Assembly: GCA_045114665.1 (NCBI GenBank)
Contig: JBGUKW010000215.1
Coordinates: 1-25,073 of the forward strand
DNA: 25,073 nucleotides
Source of the DNA: CADAWZ01 sp045114665
GTDB taxonomy: Bacteria > Vulcanimicrobiota > CADAWZ01
Direction: 5' to 3'
A program made the translations under genes and the position numbers. The notes below the pieces were generated by a model. It saw only the letters and a program-made list of their open reading frames with translations. It ran no database searches and was not told the origin of the DNA. This document shows, in pieces, positions 7,167-16,400 of this stretch. Position 1 is the stretch's first letter, and each line of letters starts with the position of its first letter.

Positions 7167-8045
7167 TTATTGTTCTAATGTATATTTATATTCACCATTT
7201 TTTACTTTTTCAATTTTAGCTATACCTGTGAAAGGAAAATGAGTTCCTGTACATTTAGTTGGATATTCTTCAGATTCTATCAAGTCGAGTATATCTTGTC
7301 TTGCAGATGTAGCTCTTTCTTGATCGTCATCTGTTGTTGAAGATATTTTTGGATCTTTTGTTTGGAGATTTAAATCAGTAAAAATACCTCCCAATATATA
7401 GAGAAGTTCATGTTTTGATTCAATTCTATATAAAGTATGACCGCCTGTATGACCATAAGAAGCTATTGAGGTTATTGGACTTCTTGAATCTTCTGCATCA
7501 CTTCTAAAATTGGTTATTTTCTTTCCATAAATCTTTTCAAGTTTTTTATATAAAATTTTATTTGGATCATCATCTTTTTTACCTAAAATATATTCATCTT
7601 CACTAAAACTTACATAGATTTTGGAGTTTGGAAATACAGCTTTATCTTCTTTTATAAGTCCTCCAACAGTTTCTGGATGTATATGTGTTATATATACTGA
7701 GTCTATCTCATCAGGAGTTACTCCGACAGATGAAAGAGTTGTTTTCATATCAACATTTCCAAGACCTGTATCTATTAAATTTATTGAACGAGGAGTTTTT
7801 ACTACAAAGAAATTCACATAAGATGTGTATTTTCCATTGGGATATGTCTCTTTTACAAGTTTGTCATTTCCCTTAAAAATATCTGTACTCTCTTCTGTTT
7901 TAGAATCCATTATATTCCAAACAATAATATTTCCAATTTTTGTTTTATATAAATTTTTATCTTTATTTGAGGATTCACAACCTAAGCATATAAAACACAT
8001 AGTTGAGATTAAAACAAAAATAATATATATAGATATTTTTTTCAT
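7167..8045 (-). CDS. Metallo-beta-lactamase-fold probable lipoprotein with altered metal motif
   Basis: The first 22 residues form a lipoprotein-like signal ending CLGC, with Cys23 the probable lipidation site; the -3 position is Cys rather than the usual Leu, so the lipobox is imperfect. The rest is a metallo-beta-lactamase fold: LIDTGLG (90-96), THIHPETVGGL (120-130), YGHTGGHT (197-204), LGGIFTDL (218-225) and GTHFPFTG (267-274). The canonical motif is HxHxDH; here His121 and His123 are kept but Asp becomes Glu125 and the last His becomes Thr126. One metal ligand set is therefore altered, and the protein may bind a single metal or have lost hydrolysis. ATG follows GGAG. It lies 25 bp after mltG and 2 bp before the phosphoesterase, in the same operon, which suggests an envelope role. 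The substrate is unknown. Confidence 0.8.
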   Translation of the reverse strand: MKKISIYIIFVLISTMCFICLGCESSNKDKNLYKTKIGNIIVWNIMDSKTEESTDIFKGNDKLVKETYPNGKYTSYVNFFVVKTPRSINLIDTGLGNVDMKTTLSSVGVTPDEIDSVYITHIHPETVGGLIKEDKAVFPNSKIYVSFSEDEYILGKKDDDPNKILYKKLEKIYGKKITNFRSDAEDSRSPITSIASYGHTGGHTLYRIESKHELLYILGGIFTDLNLQTKDPKISSTTDDDQERATSARQDILDLIESEEYPTKCTGTHFPFTGIAKIEKVKNGEYKYTLEQ

Positions 8046-8070
8046 ATCATATCTCCATTTCTTTTTGTAT

Positions 8071-9087
8071 TCACCTTAAATATTTATCAACAGCATGTTC
8101 ATGTTCTCTTGCTGTTTCTGAGAAAACATGAGTCCCATTGTTTTTTATACCATTTAAAACATAAAAATAGTAATTGTGTTCTGTAGGATTTAGTACAGCC
8201 TTTAATGATTCTTCACCTGGATTTGCAATAGGACCTGGTGGAAGACCTTCATATTTATATGTATTATATGGAGAATCTATTTCCAAGTCACTGTAAAGTA
8301 ATTCTTTTTTTTGATGTCCCAAAGCATATTGGATAGTTGCATCACATTCCAATCTCATTCCTATTTTTAGCCTATTGTAATAAACACCTGCAATTATTGG
8401 TCTTTCTTCAGGCACACTTGCTTCTCTTTCAACTAATGAGGCAAGAGTTGCAACTTCTTTTAATGTAAGATTGACTGGAAGTTTTGATTTTTTTTCCAAA
8501 TATATTGGAGTTATTTTTTCATCAAATGACTTTATCATCATTTTTGCTATTTGTAATGGAGTATATTCTTGGGGAATATCATAAGTATTAGGTAGCAAAA
8601 AACCTTCTACTTCTTTCAATTCTTCTCCATTGACAGTAAATTTATTTATTTTTGTGGCTTCAATAAATTCGCTTGATTTACAAAGCCCTTTTTGTGAAAA
8701 AATTTCTGCTATTTGTTTTAATGTCAGTCCTTCTGGAATTGTTATTAAATTTAAGGAAATAGTTCCTTTTTCAAGTTTTTCTATTATTTCAACAACAGAT
8801 TCTTTGGGATTAAAAATATAGGTTCCTGGTAAAATTCTTCCAGATTTTAAATATTTTTTCATTGCAAATCTAAATACAATGGGGTCTTTTATTATTCCTT
8901 TTTCTTTTAAAATCTGTCCAGCATCTGCCCCTGAAGCTCCTTGTGGAATTGTGACTTCGATGTTTTCTCCTGTTGAATATCCCTGCAAACAATCTTTTAC
9001 ATGGAAATATCCATAAGTTACTGTAGATACTATTAAAATTGTAATTATAGCAATGAATATTAATATTCCTTTTATTACTTTTTTCAT
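8071..9087 (-). CDS. mltG: Endolytic murein transglycosylase MltG
   Basis: This 338-residue YceG-like protein cleaves nascent peptidoglycan strands at the outer face of the inner membrane and so sets glycan length. One N-terminal transmembrane helix lies at about 7-27. A LysM-like small domain follows (VTIPQGASGADAGQILKEKG, at 45-64; ITIPEGLTLKQIAEIF at 115-130). The catalytic domain contains TLASLVEREAS with Glu220 at the catalytic position, YYNRLKIGMRLECDATIQYALG split over 236-257, SPYNTYKYEGLPPGPIANPG (272-291) and ALNP-like VLNPTEHNYYFYV (298-310). Length and all motifs are normal. Its ATG overlaps the TGA of the upstream PAC2 gene by four bases (ATGA), showing translational coupling. 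Confidence in identity is high. Confidence 0.96.
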   Translation of the reverse strand: MKKVIKGILIFIAIITILIVSTVTYGYFHVKDCLQGYSTGENIEVTIPQGASGADAGQILKEKGIIKDPIVFRFAMKKYLKSGRILPGTYIFNPKESVVEIIEKLEKGTISLNLITIPEGLTLKQIAEIFSQKGLCKSSEFIEATKINKFTVNGEELKEVEGFLLPNTYDIPQEYTPLQIAKMMIKSFDEKITPIYLEKKSKLPVNLTLKEVATLASLVEREASVPEERPIIAGVYYNRLKIGMRLECDATIQYALGHQKKELLYSDLEIDSPYNTYKYEGLPPGPIANPGEESLKAVLNPTEHNYYFYVLNGIKNNGTHVFSETAREHEHAVDKYLR

Positions 9088-9935
9088 GGGTGTTGTTCTT
9101 CCATAACTCTTTTAAATTCTGAAAGTAGTAATTGCATTTCTTCTATGGACAAAAGTTCGTTTTCTTCTATTCGTTCGATAAAATCTATGGCATCTTCTGA
9201 ATTTTGTACTAAAAATTCAATCATTTCATTTTGTTCTTTTGCTATTAATTCGAAATGTTTTCCAAATTGAAATTTCCATTTTAGAATTTTACATATTAAT
9301 TTGCCTGCTGTCATTGAAGCTGTTGCATCTCCAATAGGAGACATATAAAATGGACTTTCAATCATTAAATTGACTGCCGATAGTTTCTTTTTAGAACATA
9401 TCCAAGATATATAAAAATTTATTTCTGGAAGTTCTGTTTTTATGTTTGGTGGAAGTGAAAATTTTTTATATTTTATGGATTTATATTTTTTTGTAAATTC
9501 TTCTTTTAGTTTTTCACTGTTAAATATACATACAGGCATTCTTTCTTTTCTATGACTTGTTTGTGCAGATACACATGATACAGTATAGACATTTTTTATG
9601 CCAGATTTTTTGAATATGTCTGTCAATATATCTACATATTCAGCATATCTAAACATTGGTTTACTTCCAAGTAAAAATATTGTATTTTTATTTTCACTTA
9701 CCCATAACACTGATTCTTGTCTTTTTAGTGTATTTATATTTAGTTTTACACCTTCTGAACTGTAATAATATATTGGGTTAAATCTACCAAAAGGCTTCAT
9801 TTCAGAATATAGAGAAAGTTGAATATATATGTTGTTTAATGGACATATATCATCTTCCCAAAATATAAAAGCTGAAGCATCATGTAATTTTGGAATTTTT
9901 TCGAAAACTTCGAAACATTTTTTGTTATAAGTCAT
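9084..9935 (-). CDS. PAC2-like protein, second of a tandem pair
   Basis: This 283-residue protein looks like a divergent member of the PAC2 (proteasome assembly chaperone 2-like) family and a distant relative of its upstream neighbour: a central NTIFLLGSKP strand, then a helix and IKNVYTVSCVSAQTSHRK, in the order expected of the family's Rossmann-like core, and a helical acidic C-terminus. Bacterial and archaeal PAC2 proteins act as assembly chaperones or have no known role. ATG at 9935 is preferred over the adjacent GTG at 9938 because AAGGA lies seven bases before it. The start lies inside the end of the upstream gene and the stop overlaps the mltG start, so the three genes are translationally linked. 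No proteasome gene is in view. The PAC2 call for this copy rests mainly on position and length and is less certain than for the neighbour. Confidence 0.6.
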   Translation of the reverse strand: MTYNKKCFEVFEKIPKLHDASAFIFWEDDICPLNNIYIQLSLYSEMKPFGRFNPIYYYSSEGVKLNINTLKRQESVLWVSENKNTIFLLGSKPMFRYAEYVDILTDIFKKSGIKNVYTVSCVSAQTSHRKERMPVCIFNSEKLKEEFTKKYKSIKYKKFSLPPNIKTELPEINFYISWICSKKKLSAVNLMIESPFYMSPIGDATASMTAGKLICKILKWKFQFGKHFELIAKEQNEMIEFLVQNSEDAIDFIERIEENELLSIEEMQLLLSEFKRVMEEQHP

Positions 9936-10887
9936 CACTATTTTCCTTTTTGAAAAATTGTTCTATTTCATTGATTGCATTTTTTACATCTTTTATTGTC
10001 AGATTTTTTGTCCCTGTCGTTGTTTTCGAATTTTCTTTTTTTGCTTGTTTGTTAATTTCTTTTAATTTGTTTATTTCAGAAAATATACTTTTTCTAATTT
10101 CTGTAGGAATTGACATACTAAATTTTCCCATTACATCATTTATTTTTTTGTTTAATTTTTCGATTTCGTTATCAATAGGGGTTAAATCTATGTCTATTTT
10201 ATGTATTTTTACAAATGCTTCAATTATTGTTTTAGCCGCTTTAGGATATGGTATTTGAATGGTCTGTAAATATATGGGGACTTTTCCTAGTAGAACTCCT
10301 ACCTCCATATTTCTGTCTATTGCAGCTAATGGCAATATTCCATTCATGCCACCTATAAAATCATTTGTCATTAATTTATCAGCCATTTTAAATTTGTATC
10401 CTAAAATGGATGCCAATTCTGCTGTAAAAAAATGGTTGTCTGTACCATACATTATATCTGAATTCATCGAATGATGAATTAATGCAAATGTTGCTCCTGC
10501 TGTATATATTCTTTTACAACCAAATTTTTCTGCTAAATCAAGTATCTCATTTGCCATTTTATATGAAATATTTTGTTCAGCAGATATATCTTCGTTTATT
10601 GGTGGCTGTTGATCTGATAAAAAAAATATAAAATTTTTATTTTCACTATATTTTTTTGAATAAAAAGTATTTCGTGGAAATTTCATTCCCTTTATTACAT
10701 TGTCTTCAATTATTGTTGATATTGGATAATAATATTCAGATGAGTTTATTTCTGCAAAAGGTTTTGCATTTAGGGCTTTTACTAAAAAATCACCTGCTTG
10801 TAATCCAGCGTCTCCTATTCCTGGCCAAACTGCAAACATTATTGGATTATTACCTATATCGGGATTTTCAAAAATGGTATAGCTCAT
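9925..10887 (-). CDS. PAC2 family protein, first gene of the envelope operon
   Basis: This 320-residue protein carries the features of the PAC2 family: an N-terminal MFAVWPGIGDAGLQAGDFLV (residues 17-36), a strand KNFIFFLSDQQPP, then CKRIYTAGATFALIHHS and FIGGMNGILPLAA, the latter comparable to the G-n-G-LL stretch found in archaeal and actinobacterial members. The last ~100 residues are charged helix (KLNKKINDVM, EINKLKEINKQAKKE). Family members resemble eukaryotic proteasome assembly chaperones; their bacterial function is not established. It heads a five-gene minus-strand operon ending in mltG and two membrane-linked hydrolases. ATG follows GGAGAA by about nine bases. The 10888-11129 gap holds promoters for this operon and for the divergent osmC-like gene. 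Confidence 0.78.
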   Translation of the reverse strand: MSYTIFENPDIGNNPIMFAVWPGIGDAGLQAGDFLVKALNAKPFAEINSSEYYYPISTIIEDNVIKGMKFPRNTFYSKKYSENKNFIFFLSDQQPPINEDISAEQNISYKMANEILDLAEKFGCKRIYTAGATFALIHHSMNSDIMYGTDNHFFTAELASILGYKFKMADKLMTNDFIGGMNGILPLAAIDRNMEVGVLLGKVPIYLQTIQIPYPKAAKTIIEAFVKIHKIDIDLTPIDNEIEKLNKKINDVMGKFSMSIPTEIRKSIFSEINKLKEINKQAKKENSKTTTGTKNLTIKDVKNAINEIEQFFKKENSDDL

Positions 10888-10937
10888 TGGAATTGTTTCT
10901 CCAAAATTTTTTATTTCGGTAATATTATTTAAGTATT

Positions 10938-10968
10938 TATATAGAATATAATGATGTTTTTCTATATA
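10938..10968. repeat. Inverted repeat in the divergent intergenic region
   Basis: TATATAGAA (10938-10946) is the exact reverse complement of TTCTATATA (10960-10968), separated by 13 bp. It lies about 50-80 bp upstream of the first PAC2 start and could be an operator or a leader hairpin. The A/T-rich context makes a chance palindrome plausible. Confidence 0.35.
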
Positions 10969-11065
10969 TAATTTGATCTTCTATAAAAAAGTATAATTTA
11001 CCTTCAGATGTATTTTTGAGCAAATTTCTTATTGCTGTATTTTTTTATTTTTTGCAGGATATTTT

Positions 11066-11093
11066 TTGTAGAAATTGAGAATACTTTTATAAT
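11066..11093 (+). promoter_or_regulatory. Promoter of the OsmC-family gene
   Basis: A perfect TATAAT (11088-11093) lies 37 bp before the start codon. The best -35 match, TTGTAG (11066-11071), is 16 bp upstream of it. A transcript would start near 11100 and give a short leader with GGAGGA at 11115-11120. Confidence 0.5.
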
Positions 11094-11129
11094 AGTAGTG
11101 TTTAATTTTTTTATGGAGGATATTATATT

Positions 11130-11534
11130 ATGTTTTTGACAAATACCGTTATTTATGATGGAAATTTTAAGTGTACTGCAATTAACGATGCTTCAGGGAA
11201 AAAATTGACTACAAATGCAAATAATGGCGAGCAACCTACAGATTTTTCACCAATGGATATTTTATGTTCTGCACTTGGAACTTGCACACTTTCTGTTTTG
11301 GCATTTGCTTCTGTCAGAGAAAATTTAGCTTTAGATGGAATGAAAGCAGAAGTTAAATATTCTATTGATGAAAAAACACATAAGGCAACAGGCTTTGATA
11401 TTACAATAACAATGCCTAAAGGTCTTGAAATAACAGAAGTACAGAAGAAGAAACTTGAAAAATATGCTCATTCTTGTCCTGTAAAGGCAAGTCTAAATCC
11501 TGAATTGAAGATAAATACAGTTTTTGTATATTAA
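11130..11534 (+). CDS. OsmC/Ohr-family protein
   Basis: This 134-residue protein is the normal size of the OsmC/Ohr family of thiol peroxidases, which reduce organic hydroperoxides or act on small sulphur compounds. The two signature cysteines are present: Cys52 in SALGTCTLSVLAFA (47-60) and Cys116 in HSCPVKASL (114-122). The family opening is also kept (FTPMDILCSAL-like, here DFSPMDILCSALG at 38-50). Cys46 is an additional cysteine. It is cytoplasmic, with no signal sequence. GGAGGA lies nine bases before ATG and a promoter-like TATAAT is just upstream. ettA follows after 73 bp on the same strand, with no terminator seen between, so the two may be co-transcribed. OsmC versus Ohr or a YhfA-type subfamily cannot be decided by eye. 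Confidence 0.92.
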   Translation: MFLTNTVIYDGNFKCTAINDASGKKLTTNANNGEQPTDFSPMDILCSALGTCTLSVLAFASVRENLALDGMKAEVKYSIDEKTHKATGFDITITMPKGLEITEVQKKKLEKYAHSCPVKASLNPELKINTVFVY

Positions 11535-11607
11535 TTTGTTCTTGAATTAGCATATTTTTCAACAATAGAGGGTAAGCTAGAAGAGAATAATCGAATAGGA
11601 GAAAAAC

Positions 11608-13242
11608 ATGGTCGAAGAAGCCAATAAAATTATTTTTTCAATGGTTAGAGTCAGTAAATTTTATGATAAAAAAGCTGTCATAAAAGATATTTCTCTTTCA
11701 TTTTTTAAGGGGGCAAGGATTGGAGTTATAGGCTTAAATGGAGCTGGTAAAAGTACACTTTTAAAAATCATTGCTGGAGTTGACAAAGAATATAATGGTG
11801 AAGTCATATTTATGCCTGGGACTACTGTTGGATATTTGCCACAAGAACCAGTTCTCGATCCTGATAAAACTGTTAAAGAGACAATAGAAGAAGGACTTAA
11901 AGATATTCTTTCTGCTTTAAAAGAATATGACGATATAAATGAAAAATTATGTGATGATTCTGTTTCTGATGAAGAAATGGACAAATTGATGATGAGACTT
12001 GGTGAAGTTCAAGAAAAAATAGAATTTTTAGATGGCTGGAATCTCGATCATACTACAGATATGGCTATGAAAGCCTTGGCTTGTCCACCTCCTGAAACTA
12101 AAATTTCTGTTTTATCTGGGGGAGAGAGAAGAAGAGTTGCACTTTGTAGATTGCTTCTCGAACAACCTGATATTCTTTTATTAGATGAGCCTACAAACCA
12201 TCTTGATGCAGAGTCTGTTTATTGGCTTGAAAGACGATTGAATGAATATTCAGGCACTATTATAGCTGTAACTCATGATAGATATTTTCTTGACAATGCT
12301 GCTGAATGGATTCTTGAATTAGATAGAGGCATTGGTTATCCCTGGAAGGGTAATTATTCTTCTTGGCTTGAACAAAAACAGAATAGGCTAAGAATTGAGG
12401 ATAAAGCCGAGGCAGATAGAAAAAAGACATTACAGAGAGAACTTGAATGGATTAGAATGACACCAAAGGCAAAGCATGCTAAATCCAAATCTCGTATTTC
12501 CTCTTATGAAAAGTTGGTTTCAGAAACAGTTGAAAAAAGAGTTGGGAACATGGAAATATATATTCCAAACGGTCCAAGATTAGGTAAGAATGTAATTGAT
12601 TTTGAAAATGTTTCTAAATCTTATGACAGTAAAGTTTTGATGAAAGATGTATCATTTTCATTGCCACCAGGTGGAATTATTGGCATAATAGGTGTAAATG
12701 GAGCAGGTAAAACAACACTATTTAGAATGATTGCAGGCACAGAAAAACCTGATTCAGGAACTATTAAAATAGGTGAAAGTGTAAAACTTGCATATGTAGA
12801 TCAGCTCAGAGAAGGTCTCGATCCTGAAAAAACAATATGGGAATGTATATCAGATGGCAAAGATACAGTAATGCTCGGAAATATGGAGATGAATTCAAGA
12901 GCTTATACTGCAAGATTCAATTTTACAGGTCAAGACCAACAGAAAAAGGCAGGAAATCTTTCTGGCGGTGAGAGAAATCGTGTTCATCTTGCAAAAATTT
13001 TAAAATCAGGTGCAAATTTAATTCTTCTCGATGAACCTACAAATGATCTTGATGTAAATACATTGCGAGCCTTGGAAGATGCTCTTGAAAATTTTGCAGG
13101 TTGTGCTGCTGTTATAAGCCATGACAGATGGTTCCTTGATAGAGTTGCAACTCATATACTCGCATTTGAGGGAGATGGAAAAGTTTGTTGGTTTGATGGT
13201 GGATTTACAGAATATGAAGAGTATAAAATGAAAAATTTATAA
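11608..13242 (+). CDS. ettA: Energy-dependent translational throttle protein EttA (ABC-F)
   Basis: This 544-residue ABC-F protein has two ATPase domains and no membrane part. First domain: Walker A GLNGAGKST (42-50), signature LSGGERRR (169-176), Walker B with LLLDEPTNHLD (190-200), switch His223. Second domain: GVNGAGKTT (362-370), LSGGERNR (451-458), LILLDEPTNDLD (471-482), His505. The insertion near 92-150 is the arm that touches the L1 side of the ribosome, and residues about 242-300 (QRELEWIRMTPKAKHAKSKSR) form the linker that reaches the P-site tRNA. EttA binds the ribosomal E site and gates the first elongation step according to the ATP/ADP ratio. Length and motifs match EttA better than Uup or YbiT. 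A GGAG precedes the ATG. Confidence 0.95.
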   Translation: MVEEANKIIFSMVRVSKFYDKKAVIKDISLSFFKGARIGVIGLNGAGKSTLLKIIAGVDKEYNGEVIFMPGTTVGYLPQEPVLDPDKTVKETIEEGLKDILSALKEYDDINEKLCDDSVSDEEMDKLMMRLGEVQEKIEFLDGWNLDHTTDMAMKALACPPPETKISVLSGGERRRVALCRLLLEQPDILLLDEPTNHLDAESVYWLERRLNEYSGTIIAVTHDRYFLDNAAEWILELDRGIGYPWKGNYSSWLEQKQNRLRIEDKAEADRKKTLQRELEWIRMTPKAKHAKSKSRISSYEKLVSETVEKRVGNMEIYIPNGPRLGKNVIDFENVSKSYDSKVLMKDVSFSLPPGGIIGIIGVNGAGKTTLFRMIAGTEKPDSGTIKIGESVKLAYVDQLREGLDPEKTIWECISDGKDTVMLGNMEMNSRAYTARFNFTGQDQQKKAGNLSGGERNRVHLAKILKSGANLILLDEPTNDLDVNTLRALEDALENFAGCAAVISHDRWFLDRVATHILAFEGDGKVCWFDGGFTEYEEYKMKNL

Positions 13243-13291
13243 TTAAAAAATCTTTTATAAATCTTTTTTTGATTTTTAGGAAGGATAAAGA

Positions 13292-13325
13292 AAGATAACA
13301 AAAGAATTGATTAATTTGTTATCTT
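13292..13325. repeat. Inverted repeat between ettA and the TPR gene
   Basis: AAGATAACAAA (13292-13302) pairs perfectly with TTTGTTATCTT (13315-13325) around a 12-nt spacer. There is no T run after it, so it is a poor terminator for ettA. A candidate -35 box lies in the spacer and a candidate -10 box six bases beyond the right arm, which would also fit an operator. Confidence 0.45.
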
Positions 13326-13336
13326 AGGTCTATAGA
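13307..13336 (+). promoter_or_regulatory. Candidate promoter of the TPR cluster
   Basis: TTGATT (13307-13312) is followed 18 bp later by TATAGA (13331-13336), about 80 bp before the start of the giant TPR gene. It is embedded in the inverted repeat at 13292-13325. Match quality is moderate. Confidence 0.35.
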
Positions 13337-13415
13337 TTTCGAGTTATATATCTGTAAGAAATTTAAGTAAAAATTCAATTCAGATAATGTTTGGTATAAG
13401 GTGGTGCGGAAGAAT

Positions 13416-16400
13416 ATGGCTGGAAATGGAAATACAATGGCTCTCCAAAATGAAGCCAATTCGCTTATGAGCCAGGCCCAGTGGGATAAAGCTCTTGAAT
13501 TATATGAAAAAATTCTTGCTCAAGATCCTGAAAATGGAGATGCCTGTGTAAATGCTTCTAAAATTTATGCTATACGAGGAAGAATTCCAGAAACAGTCGA
13601 GAAATATCTCTTGCTTATGAAGATAAATCGTAAGTTTGGAGAATATAAATCGGCTCTTGAAAATGCCAAATGGGTTCTTAGACTTCAACCTGAGAATATT
13701 GATGTTAGAATGCTCAGTATTCAGATTTATAAGCAACAAAAAGATATAAAAGCACTTGTTGCAGAACAAATAAGGCTTGCTCGCATTTTCGTTGATTCAG
13801 GTAAAGGTGAAGAGGCTATAAAGCTATTAAAAGATGCACAAGAATATGCACCATCTGATTTGAATATAACCCTTCAGCTCGCAGATATATCTATGAGCAA
13901 TGGACAGATGTCTGAAGCAGTGAACTATTATAAAATAGCAGCAAATTCATTCTTACAAAGAAAAGAGTTTGCTGAGGCTTTAGATGCTTTTCGTCGTATA
14001 AAAGTTATGGCTTCTAATGATGCTAAACTTTTGATGACTCTTGGAAATCTTTATTACATATTGGGAAGATATGCCGAAGCTCAAACTGAGTATAGAAATA
14101 TATTTTCACATGATATGAATAACAAGAGTGCTTTCATGGCATTTGGTTTTGCAAGCCAAAAGAGAAAATTACCTAAAGATGCTCTTCTTGGATTTAACAA
14201 AGTTGTTCAAATTGATCCTACTGATGCACTTGCTCTTGAAAAGATTGGTGAGATCAATGAAGAGATGAACAATAATAATGAAGCTATTAAAAACTATGTA
14301 AATTCTGCTAATAATTATCAGCAAATTGGTGAACGCGACAGTGCAATAAAGCTGTATCAGAGAGTTTTGAAATTAGATCCTACTAATCCAACAGCAAACC
14401 GTGAACTTCCAAGTATGGGAGCTCCATTTGAATCTGATACTTGTAATGAGCCTGCAGAATTTAATCCTCAGATAGATGAAATTACAGATTATAATTTTGT
14501 TCTTCCTAATGCTAAAGAAGAATCTGAAGTAGATAGCCCTTCTTCTTCTGATACCCATGAACATGGATATTCAAGAGAGAGAGAAAGTTCTTCAAGAGGT
14601 TCTTCTGATAAAGAAGATAGAAGTCACATGCTTCTTAGAAAAGATTCTGGTGGCGGAAAATTAATGGCAAAAGGCTTTGGTAAAAAGGGTGGAATGGGAC
14701 GTCCGATGTTAGGCGGTAGCTCTGATGAGGAAGAAGACGGAGGAATGTTCAAGTCCAAGTTTGGCAAAAAAGGTGGTATGAAAGGTAAAGCTGCCAAGCC
14801 AGTTCTTAAATCTAAAGCCCAAAGAGAAGAAGAGGCAAGATTGCAAAGAGAAGCAGAACTTGCTGAACAGAGAGAAAGAGAAGCACAAGAAAAGGTAAAA
14901 GCAAATAAAGTTTCCGATGCCGATTCTGAATTTATGCTTCAGCCTCCAGATTCTTCTGTACAATTACAAGAGTCAAAAGATATTACAACAGATATAGATC
15001 CAAATCTTCAACCACCTTCATTTGGTGGAGAAATATCAAATGATTCATCTCTATTTGGTGGAGATTTTGGTGTTGCTGAACTTCAACCACCTTCATTTGG
15101 TGATATTCCAAATGCCGATGCTCCATTATTCGGTGGAGATTTTGGTGCTGGTGAGCTCCAGCCACCTGCATTTGGCGATATGCCAAATAATGATGCTCCA
15201 TTATTTGGTGGAGATTTTGATGCTGGCGAACTTCAGCCTCCAAATTTTGGTGAAGCTCCAATTGGTAATGATTCTCCATTAGGAGATTTTGGAGGAGATG
15301 TCCAAGCTCCAACTTTTGGAGAAGAAGCAAATGATAATTCTCCATTTGCTAATTTTGGAAGCGAAATGCAAAATCCATCTAATCAGACTCCTTTTTCTGG
15401 AGCATTTGGTGGAGAAGTGAAGCCTCCTGCATTTGAAGAAAATGTAGGTAATGATTCTCCATTTGGTGCTTTTGGCAATGAGCAAGCACCTCCTTTTGGT
15501 GAGCCAGTTGGTGATATTAATTCTCCATTTGGTGGCTTTGGTAATGAGCAAGCACCTCCTTTTGGTGAAGCCCCAGCAGGTAATGATTCTCCATTTGGCA
15601 GTTTTGGGGATGTTCAAGCTCCAGCTTTTGGTGAAGCCCCAGCGGGTAATGATTCTCCATTTGGCAGTTTTGGGGATGTTCAAGCTCCAGCCTTTGGTGA
15701 AGCCCCAGCAGGCAATGATTCTCCATTTGGTTCTTTTGGCAATGAGCAGACACCTCCTTTCGGTGAGCCAGTTGGTGATATTAATTCTCCATTTGGTGGT
15801 TTTGGTAATGAGCAGACACCTCCTTTTGGTGAAGCACCAACAGGTAATGATTCTCCATTTGGTGGTTTTGGCAATGAACAAGCTCCAGCCTTTGGTGAAG
15901 CTCCAGCAGTCAATGATTCTCCATTTGGTTCTTTTGGCAATGAACAAGCTCCAGCCTTTGGCGAAGCTCCAGCAGTCAATGATTCTCCATTTGGTTCTTT
16001 TGGCAATGAACAGCCCCCAGCCTTTGGCGAAGCTCCAACAGTCAATGATTCTCCATTTGGTGGATTTGGCAATGAACAAGCTCCAGCCTTTGGCGAAGCT
16101 CCAGCAGGCAATGATTCTCCGTTTGGTGGATTTGGCAATGAACAAGCTCCAGCCTTTGGTGAAGCCCCAGCAGGCAATGATTCTCCGTTTGGTGGTTTTG
16201 GCAATGAACAGCCCCCAGCCTTTGGTGAGGCACCAACAGGCAATGATTCTCCGTTTGGTGGTTTTGGGGATGTCCAAACTCCAGCCTTTGGTGAAGCTCC
16301 AGCTGACAATACAAAAGTAGCTACTGAAAAAGCAGGAGCAGATTTTAATGCTGTTCCAGATTTTGGTGATGTCCCTGCATTTGGTGATCTACCTGCATTT

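Noticed and set aside
13401..13415. GTG 13401 as the start of the giant TPR protein
   Set aside because: ATG 13416 has AAGGTGGTG at a suitable distance, and that sequence would itself be coding if GTG were used.
15450..16307. Regularly spaced repeats resembling a CRISPR array
   Set aside because: The units are contiguous and similar throughout, with no unique spacers, and they code in frame within a large protein.
15279..16320. Long open frames on the minus strand and in another plus frame across the repeat tract (209 to 332 codons)
   Set aside because: They are by-products of a 66-bp repeat that is a multiple of three and lacks stops; their translations are monotonous repeats and the sense frame has flanking TPR domains and a ribosome-binding site.
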